Shown here piece by piece: positions 42,921 through 49,250 of a DNA stretch of 49,250 nucleotides. Source of the DNA: Bacteroidia bacterium. Lineage in GTDB: Bacteria > Bacteroidota > Bacteroidia > CAIKAF01. The stretch covers positions 1 through 49,250 of the forward strand of contig JAUHWY010000024.1 of assembly GCA_030427255.1 (NCBI GenBank), in the 5' to 3' direction. A program made the position numbers and the translations under genes. The notes under the pieces are model-generated. The model saw only the letters and a list, made by a program, of their open reading frames with translations, was not told the origin of the DNA and ran no database searches. The first letter of the stretch is position 1, and each line of letters starts with the position of its first letter.

Positions 42921-45900
42921 ATGCGCCTACTTACCGTACTTCTTCTATTCTTGTTGCAATTTTCTGTAGTAATTGCTCAACAACCCACTACCTATGATGT
43001 ATTAAAGGAATACTACAATTTAGCTCCATTTGGGGCTACTCCAAGAACGGGCGCCCAAAAGGCTATAGATAGAATCGCCTTTTTGGGAATGCCAAACTTG
43101 CACCCCCATGGAAATAACGCCATTGGGGCGATTGGTTTTCATCAGTATTCGCAGTGGTTCAATGCCACCTACCCGAACGGTATTAATACTCCTTTGGGTG
43201 GTAATTTTCCGCAAGTCCAAGAAATTGGGCCTTTAGGAGGAACAGGGGCCGCAGTAGCCGGAAAAAGTGGTCAAATCCATAGAATTACGCTTCATCCTGC
43301 TTATGGACAAAATGGAAACGAAACCCTATATGCTTGTTCTTCCTACGGAGGACTGTGGAAATCTACCAACAATGGATTTAACTGGGTCAACCTGAATACA
43401 GATCAAGGCCTTCCCAATACCACCGTGGGGGATGTTGCTGTAGCCAAGGATGCAGGAGGTAACGATGTTATTTTCATATCATCCGGTCATTCCGACTTTA
43501 AAGGCCTACGATCTGAATCTACCCAAGTGTCAGGGCTGATGCAGTTCTATAGTCATGGCGTGTATAAATCAACGGATGATGGAGGAACTTGGACCAAACT
43601 AAATGACAATTTATTTAGCCCCGGTTTCATGGGCAAACGGGATGCTATTCGTAGGTTAGTTGTTCACCCAAGCAAACCAAACTTATTGGTTATCGCCACG
43701 AACTCAGGTGTTTTTTACACCAATAATTCACTAAGCGCAAACCCCGTTTGGGTAAACCTTAATTTGCATATGATTGATACTTCACAGACAGCCGGAGATA
43801 TGGGTTGGAGAGGATTGGAGTTTTTGCCAAACAACAATAATATCTTATATGTCTCAGGAGCAGGTGGTGTAGCTGAAGTAGAATTCAACACCCAATCTCA
43901 AAACCCAACTTTGGTTTCGATTGATTATTTAATGAGGTGGGATGACGCAGGTATAAGTGGCTTCAAAAATTTGTTCAATTACCCTCCCGCCATAGGGAGT
44001 TACAAAAAACCTTATTTTTGGGATCAAAACTGTCCAAACCTACTAGCAAACGAAACTTGCAGCGATTATGGAACGTTTTTGCCCTACAGGGCAAATGTTG
44101 CTGTAGCTCCAGATCCCAATGGCTGCATAACAAACCCCAACTTCCCTTCTATAGAACAATCAGTAGTATATGTATATGTTTTTGGCTTTGTAAGGGAGCG
44201 CTTTCCAAGGTCCAATACTGCGAATGACTGTTCCAATTACTGGGAATGCCCCGGAGCTACTAATCCAAATTACACTTGCCCATTTTGGCGTGCCGCTATA
44301 GCCGTTTACAGATTTTCTCATTGCGATGGTTTAGAATTGATTTTTACTGATTTCAACCATACCTCAACAACAATCAGCAAATGCAAAACAGGGGCGGGAG
44401 ACTTTGGTGAGGCATATGCTTCTTGTTGGCTGGGTATGGATATTTCAGGGAATGATGTAAATAAACTCGTTCTGTCCTCTATGAATGGCTATAGATTAAA
44501 TTACACTTCTAAGAATCTAAATGTGTTACCTTATGGAACCACTGGCCCTTATGGGTATTGGCCTGATTTTCACGATTTTCAGTCTATACCAAATACTGCT
44601 TCGGCCTTTGCAGCTCACCATGGGGGGGTTAGTTTTTTTGAAGATTCCGATATTAATTTGGCCTCATTTAGAAACTTGGGAATAAACAGTTTTTTAACCT
44701 GGGATGGAGATGTAAATAAAACCGGCAAAGAAGGCTATGGGGTAATTGCCCATGATAATGCCTTGGGTTATAAAAAAAATTACCCCAGTGCCGATTGGCG
44801 AAACATAAATGGTGTTGAAGGGTGGGGATTAACCTTCCTTGGCCACCACTCAAGGTTCCCCTTTATGCACACAAAAAGTGGAGATATCCAAACTAGAAAA
44901 ATTAATTCATGGGGTCCGGTTTCTGATGCATCGCTTAGTTCCATAACATTACCTTTAGACCCCGGAGATTCAGAAAAGTCCAGACTCTCTCGTTTACCAT
45001 CCATAATTAACCCATACAATCCAGACGAATTCTATGTTGGTGCTTCTGAAATCTATAAAATTTCTGATACTGCAAATTCTTGTAGTGCCAACTGTATGGA
45101 TTTAGCCTCAGACACCTGGAAAACCAACCTCACTACCTTAGACCCATGGGGCGGAACATACCCAAGAAAATCCTATGAAAACCGAGTCGAAGCCATTCAA
45201 ATCCCAAGCAGTAACCCGAATTATATTTATACACTCCTTGGAGCCGGAAGCGGAGATGCTATTCCCCCACCATTGGTAGGAAATTACAAGGATATATTGT
45301 CTAAAATCTACGTCTCTAAAACCGGCTTCCCCTCTCCAACCGAAGCCGCAGACGTTAATCAGACCGAAAGGTTTAAGGATATTACCATAAACCCCTCCTC
45401 CTGTTCGGGAATAACAGGCACTATGCCAACCAACCCTATGATTTTTGACATTGGGGTTTCTCACCTAGACCCTGAAAAAATTTGGGCCATCGCCGGGGGC
45501 TATGACAATAGGGTGCGCTTTTTCGAAAGTACAAACGCCGGGACGAAATGGCATTTGATGGATCCCAACGGTGATTATACTACCGGAACATTTACCGGAT
45601 ACCCGCAATCCCTTCCCGCTCGACGTCTGTTTCTTCAACCGGGCACCGAAAAACCCGGCACAAACTCCAGACCTCGAATGTTTGTAGGTACCGATGCCGG
45701 TATCTATTACCTAAATCCTGATGAAACGGAATGGCGTTACTATACAGGTTTTCCAAGAGCCACAGTGACCTCCATGACCCATAACCCTTGCGATAATACC
45801 TTGTTTGTAACCACCTTTGGGCGTGGATCCTGGAAACTGGCATTGCCCGATATGGAAGAACCTTTGGAAACCTTGACCATAATTAACTCCAACCAAACTT

Positions 45901-48494
45901 GGAACACAAACAGGTCGCTCATAACCAGCATTTTGGTAAAAGCCGGCTATACCCTCATTATTGGACCGTCCATGACCCTAAGAATGCCTGCCGAAAGTCA
46001 AATCATTGTGGAACCCGGTGCCCGATTGATTGTTCGAGGTACCATTACTGCCGGATGCGATGATGAGTTTTGGGATGGAATTGTGGCTATGGGCAACTCC
46101 TGCACCACTCAAACCCAACAAAATCAAGCCTACGTTTACATTAATGGGGGAACCTTGGAGCATGCCAGAACCGGAATTACTAACTGGGTTAGAGGAGACT
46201 GGAACACCATCGGGGGAATCATTACCGCCAATGGGGCCACCTTTAGAAACTGCGGACGGGGCATTGAGTTTTATTCCAATTACCCATCTTACAATAATGG
46301 AACGCCCGGACCATGTAACCCTTCCGTATTACCGGACTATTCAGGAAGTGTAATAAATTCTTTGTTTACAACCGACGATAATTTTAGAGCTGGAAGTGAT
46401 GGTTTAAACCATGTTACGCTTTGGAAGGTGAAGGGAGTACAGTTTAGTGGTTGCGATTTCGAAGACTTGCGTACCAACAAGAATTGGGACCAACAATACA
46501 CAAGGGGAATCTTTAGTATCGACGCCCATTATAGGGTGCTTGGCAGGTGCAATTCAGTGAACCCAACAACATTTCCCGGAAACCCAAGCTGTGCCGAGAG
46601 CAATTTAGATCGCTGTACTTTCTATGGATTAGGTACTGGTATTGAAGCAACTAGTGGAAACAACTTTACAAAATTGGCCCCACTTGTGGACCAAGCAGAA
46701 TTTCGTTCCAACATATGGGGGATTCATTACAACAACTCGAATCATGGCTGGGTCTCCCGTTCCAATTTCTTTTTGAATCCAACGGATATGCCAACAGACG
46801 TCAGTGGCGACAGAAGGTACTGGACACAAGGAATATACAATTTGAAGGCTCGGTACGTGTCTATAAAGGAAAACTTCTTTGATGGCCAATGGATGTCCGG
46901 GCAAGGCTCCAATGGAGTGCAATGGAACAATGGCGGGAGCATTGCAAATAAGGTGTATAAAAATGAGTTCCGAAGCTTAAGGCATGGAGAGCTCTACCTT
47001 AGTTATAATCGAGGCTTCGGACAACAAAATATTCAAGGTCTGCAATCCAAGTGCAACCTTCGACCAAGTGCCTACCCCATGGGAGAGGACGGCATTCGAA
47101 TTCAATTGGGTGATCAGGATGAAGGTATTGCCTATTACCAAGGCAGTGCAACCCAAGGCCAAGGAGGAACTTTTAATCAGAATTCCAGCCTTATGGACAT
47201 AGACGAATTTAATAATGTATCGCAAATGCACTGGTACCATAGCGGTGGATTATCCGAACCTATTTATACCAGCCCAACGGTTCTGGTTAGTCCTGCTCCC
47301 AACCCACCCTCCTGCACCACAGAGGCAGTAATTGGCGTGTATCCGGGTTACCAAACCGATATCTCGGTTTTGAAAAGCCAAGCCATCACTCAATTTGGAG
47401 AAAAACAAACCGAATTGGCAGGAATGTTATACAATTTGCACCAATTGGTGGATGGAGGAAGCACGCCCGCTCTAGTCAATCAAATCGTGAACGATTGGGA
47501 CCAAGATGCCTGGATGCTTCGAGATTCGCTTATGGATTATGCACCTTACGTTTCTACCCATGCCTTGCGCCAAGCGGCTTTGACCGGCATTTTGCCGGAT
47601 GCCATGCTGCTGGAACTTTGCTTGGCCAATATAGATGCTACCACCAGCTTTTCTTTCATTAACTTTTTGAGGTACAGCATTCCCAACCCCATGCCTGAAT
47701 ACATGCTAGAACTCATCATTACGGCCTGGAGCGATGCAGGACCTTTGGCAGATTTGGAATCCCAAATTGGACGTTTGTATTTTGAACGGGATCAATCCTT
47801 CGGCTTAATGCTGAATGCCTATGCCAACGACAGCATCTTGGCGACCGACAGCATCGCCTATTGGCACAAACAAAGAAACGAAGTAGAAGATTGGTATGCC
47901 TTAGCGGATTATTACATGCTTAAAGGGCAAACCGATTCGGCGAATGCCTATTTCCAATCTTTGGATACCCTCATACCCTTGGAAGGTTACCATAGGGAGG
48001 AATGGATTGAGTTTTCTTCCTGGCTGAACTTTGAAAAGACCATGGTGGACTCCGCCTACACCATGGATAGACTGCCCCAAGATTGGATTGACAGCCTGCT
48101 GGAATTTGGAAGCAACCATCAGGGCAGATCGGCTCAAATGGCCCGCAACGTACTTTGTTTCTTTTACGATACTTGTTTGGCCCTGCCAAGCAGCCCCTCT
48201 CCTAAACCTAGCCCGAATCCTGTGGATGCAGCTAAAGGGGCTTTGGACATACCGGACTGCAATATATTCCCCAACCCTGCAGAAACCGAGGTTAAGTTTG
48301 AATACCTTCAGGGAGTGACTGCCACCTTTCGCCTTTTTGACCTGAACGGAAGAGAAGTAAAGCGGTTGGATTTAAAAGAAATGCCCGCCTTTTACTCCGT
48401 TAAACTTGATGGTCTTCCAAAAGCAACGTATATTTATAAAATTGTCAATAAGCAGGATATTCCCTTGTGCACCGGAAAATTAGTGGTTCAATGA
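42921..48494 (+). CDS. Giant T9SS cargo: BNR/sortilin-like blades plus beta-helix
   Basis: From ATG 42921 (MRLLTVLLLFLLQFSVVIAQ, a clear signal peptide) the protein has 1857 residues; the frame opens 57 nt earlier at a TTG without a signal. Residues about 100-980 contain BNR/sortilin-type blades such as GLWKSTNNGFNWVNLN and GVYKSTDDGGTWTKLN, ending in TTFGRGSWKLALP. About 990-1450 looks like a parallel beta-helix (LIVRGTITAGCDDEFWDGIV, GIEFYSNYPSYNNG). About 1475-1755 is helical and Asp/Leu-rich. The last 80 residues are a T9SS sorting domain (CNIFPNPAETEVKFEYLQ to TGKLVVQ). It is probably a surface adhesin or glycan-binding or degrading protein. The stop overlaps the next start (ATGA). Confidence 0.9.
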   Translation: MRLLTVLLLFLLQFSVVIAQQPTTYDVLKEYYNLAPFGATPRTGAQKAIDRIAFLGMPNLHPHGNNAIGAIGFHQYSQWFNATYPNGINTPLGGNFPQVQEIGPLGGTGAAVAGKSGQIHRITLHPAYGQNGNETLYACSSYGGLWKSTNNGFNWVNLNTDQGLPNTTVGDVAVAKDAGGNDVIFISSGHSDFKGLRSESTQVSGLMQFYSHGVYKSTDDGGTWTKLNDNLFSPGFMGKRDAIRRLVVHPSKPNLLVIATNSGVFYTNNSLSANPVWVNLNLHMIDTSQTAGDMGWRGLEFLPNNNNILYVSGAGGVAEVEFNTQSQNPTLVSIDYLMRWDDAGISGFKNLFNYPPAIGSYKKPYFWDQNCPNLLANETCSDYGTFLPYRANVAVAPDPNGCITNPNFPSIEQSVVYVYVFGFVRERFPRSNTANDCSNYWECPGATNPNYTCPFWRAAIAVYRFSHCDGLELIFTDFNHTSTTISKCKTGAGDFGEAYASCWLGMDISGNDVNKLVLSSMNGYRLNYTSKNLNVLPYGTTGPYGYWPDFHDFQSIPNTASAFAAHHGGVSFFEDSDINLASFRNLGINSFLTWDGDVNKTGKEGYGVIAHDNALGYKKNYPSADWRNINGVEGWGLTFLGHHSRFPFMHTKSGDIQTRKINSWGPVSDASLSSITLPLDPGDSEKSRLSRLPSIINPYNPDEFYVGASEIYKISDTANSCSANCMDLASDTWKTNLTTLDPWGGTYPRKSYENRVEAIQIPSSNPNYIYTLLGAGSGDAIPPPLVGNYKDILSKIYVSKTGFPSPTEAADVNQTERFKDITINPSSCSGITGTMPTNPMIFDIGVSHLDPEKIWAIAGGYDNRVRFFESTNAGTKWHLMDPNGDYTTGTFTGYPQSLPARRLFLQPGTEKPGTNSRPRMFVGTDAGIYYLNPDETEWRYYTGFPRATVTSMTHNPCDNTLFVTTFGRGSWKLALPDMEEPLETLTIINSNQTWNTNRSLITSILVKAGYTLIIGPSMTLRMPAESQIIVEPGARLIVRGTITAGCDDEFWDGIVAMGNSCTTQTQQNQAYVYINGGTLEHARTGITNWVRGDWNTIGGIITANGATFRNCGRGIEFYSNYPSYNNGTPGPCNPSVLPDYSGSVINSLFTTDDNFRAGSDGLNHVTLWKVKGVQFSGCDFEDLRTNKNWDQQYTRGIFSIDAHYRVLGRCNSVNPTTFPGNPSCAESNLDRCTFYGLGTGIEATSGNNFTKLAPLVDQAEFRSNIWGIHYNNSNHGWVSRSNFFLNPTDMPTDVSGDRRYWTQGIYNLKARYVSIKENFFDGQWMSGQGSNGVQWNNGGSIANKVYKNEFRSLRHGELYLSYNRGFGQQNIQGLQSKCNLRPSAYPMGEDGIRIQLGDQDEGIAYYQGSATQGQGGTFNQNSSLMDIDEFNNVSQMHWYHSGGLSEPIYTSPTVLVSPAPNPPSCTTEAVIGVYPGYQTDISVLKSQAITQFGEKQTELAGMLYNLHQLVDGGSTPALVNQIVNDWDQDAWMLRDSLMDYAPYVSTHALRQAALTGILPDAMLLELCLANIDATTSFSFINFLRYSIPNPMPEYMLELIITAWSDAGPLADLESQIGRLYFERDQSFGLMLNAYANDSILATDSIAYWHKQRNEVEDWYALADYYMLKGQTDSANAYFQSLDTLIPLEGYHREEWIEFSSWLNFEKTMVDSAYTMDRLPQDWIDSLLEFGSNHQGRSAQMARNVLCFFYDTCLALPSSPSPKPSPNPVDAAKGALDIPDCNIFPNPAETEVKFEYLQGVTATFRLFDLNGREVKRLDLKEMPAFYSVKLDGLPKATYIYKIVNKQDIPLCTGKLVVQ

Positions 48495-49250
48495 AAAAAG
48501 GATTAAAGCTTGGTTTATGGGTATTGGGCATGGCTTGGCTAAGCCTGCCCATGAGGGCCCAAAGCTTTGTCCTTGACACCACCTTTATGACCAATGTGCA
48601 TTGGATGGAAATCAATTCCTACACAGGCAATGGACACAATAGTTCGAATATCCTTAGCTTTTTCTTTGGTCCAAACCCCAATCAAATTTTAATCAATGGG
48701 GACTTCTGGCAGCAATACTATTCGGACCCAACCCGTGGAGGACAAGCGCATTGGTCCAGTTGGGTGCGCTTCTTTTTGGATGGATCCCCAGACTCCAGTT
48801 TAATTCCGTATGTGGGTTATGGCGGCGGTGGCATTGACATGATTGCTGTCGAAGACGGCTACATTTGGAGGAACGGCGATGAATTGGCCAAGCTCTACCA
48901 TAACGGGCTTTGGGACGATTCCTGGGACAGCTTGGCCAACCGAAGAATAGGAACCTACTCAGGTTGCATCATTCCGAACCATGGTTTAGGCCTGGACTCC
49001 ATGGTCTATTTTGTGGTTATTCCCAGGGTACATACCCCCTGCATTCCCGAAGGCTTGCCTCCCATTCCGCTGGGCCAGCGCACCCTCAGCCGCATGCATC
49101 CCAACGGCATTTGGGATACCTCCTTTATGGTGCCCCTAAACCACCACTCCGCCGGCTCTGAAATCTTTTGGGAAAAAGAAGACCACCTCTACATCTCCGG
49201 CAGGCTCGATTCCCTTTGCGGCTTGCCCAGAAATGGCCTCGGTAGAATAT
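48491..49250 (+). CDS. Exported protein with delta-60-like repeats, cut at window end
   Basis: The ATG overlaps the stop of the giant gene (ATGA), so the two are translated together. The signal peptide is MKKGLKLGLWVLGMAWLSLP, with cleavage likely after MRAQ. The 253 residues visible include LDTTFMTNVHWMEI and LSRMHPNGIWDTSFMVPLN, resembling the delta-60 repeat (RxxxxGxxDTSF) of surface proteins that form beta-propeller-like folds, then ISGRLDSLCG. The frame is open to the window edge. A T9SS tail would be expected further on but cannot be seen. Confidence 0.85.
   Translation, partial: MKKGLKLGLWVLGMAWLSLPMRAQSFVLDTTFMTNVHWMEINSYTGNGHNSSNILSFFFGPNPNQILINGDFWQQYYSDPTRGGQAHWSSWVRFFLDGSPDSSLIPYVGYGGGGIDMIAVEDGYIWRNGDELAKLYHNGLWDDSWDSLANRRIGTYSGCIIPNHGLGLDSMVYFVVIPRVHTPCIPEGLPPIPLGQRTLSRMHPNGIWDTSFMVPLNHHSAGSEIFWEKEDHLYISGRLDSLCGLPRNGLGRI

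Overview
The window is a chromosomal segment of a Bacteroidota (Bacteroidetes) bacterium. The evidence is promoters of the TAnnTTTG type, secreted proteins with type IX secretion (T9SS) C-terminal sorting domains, short zinc-free S14, L36 and S4, and a Bacteroidota-style Mrp protein. The exact order or family cannot be fixed from sequence alone; a Flavobacteriales- or Cryomorphaceae-like lineage is a weak guess.

Layout. (1) 1-7500 is an accessory-looking strip. It holds the tail of a cut-off gene, one CAT-anticodon tRNA, and six small membrane, secreted or lipoprotein genes of unknown function. These are separated by long non-coding stretches carrying two dispersed repeat families: a ~90 bp repeat (three copies) and GC-rich palindromic elements. 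(2) 7524-25845, all on the minus strand, is the complete ribosomal protein superlocus. The str operon (rpsL-rpsG-fusA) has its own promoter and terminator. The S10 operon (rpsJ to rpmC) ends at a hairpin terminator. A second promoter then drives the spc plus alpha genes (rpsQ to rplQ, including secY, map, infA, rpmJ and rpoA). The three promoters share an almost identical signature (TTG, 20 nt, CACCTTTG or TTCCTTTG, then GCAAGCCC). (3) 26291-29848, plus strand, is a compact operon with overlapping ends: short-chain dehydrogenase, trmB, an alkyltransferase-like protein, Mrp, and a family 2 glycosyltransferase. (4) 29943-34572 holds a tandem universal stress protein, an exported alpha/beta hydrolase and a UvrD/PcrA helicase. 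They are followed by an array of TGAATGG heptamers and six short hairpins. (5) 34976-39765, minus strand, has a Wzx-like flippase and O-antigen-ligase-like protein pair, RNase HII, and a group 1 glycosyltransferase. (6) carA lies alone at 39904, followed by palindromic repeats. (7) 41335-49250 encodes three exported proteins. One is a 412-residue T9SS cargo. One is a giant 1857-residue T9SS cargo (BNR/sortilin-like blades, beta-helix, helical region, sorting domain). The last, translationally coupled to the giant, is cut by the window end.

The most interesting non-gene signals are the GC-rich palindromic family, whose arms vary in sequence while a GCGAGG core is kept; the three-copy repeat with a conserved nested hairpin; the shared ribosomal promoter signature; and a set of promoters placed 4-5 nt from the start codon, which predicts leaderless mRNAs. 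No CRISPR array, integrase, complete insertion sequence or recognisable defence system was found.
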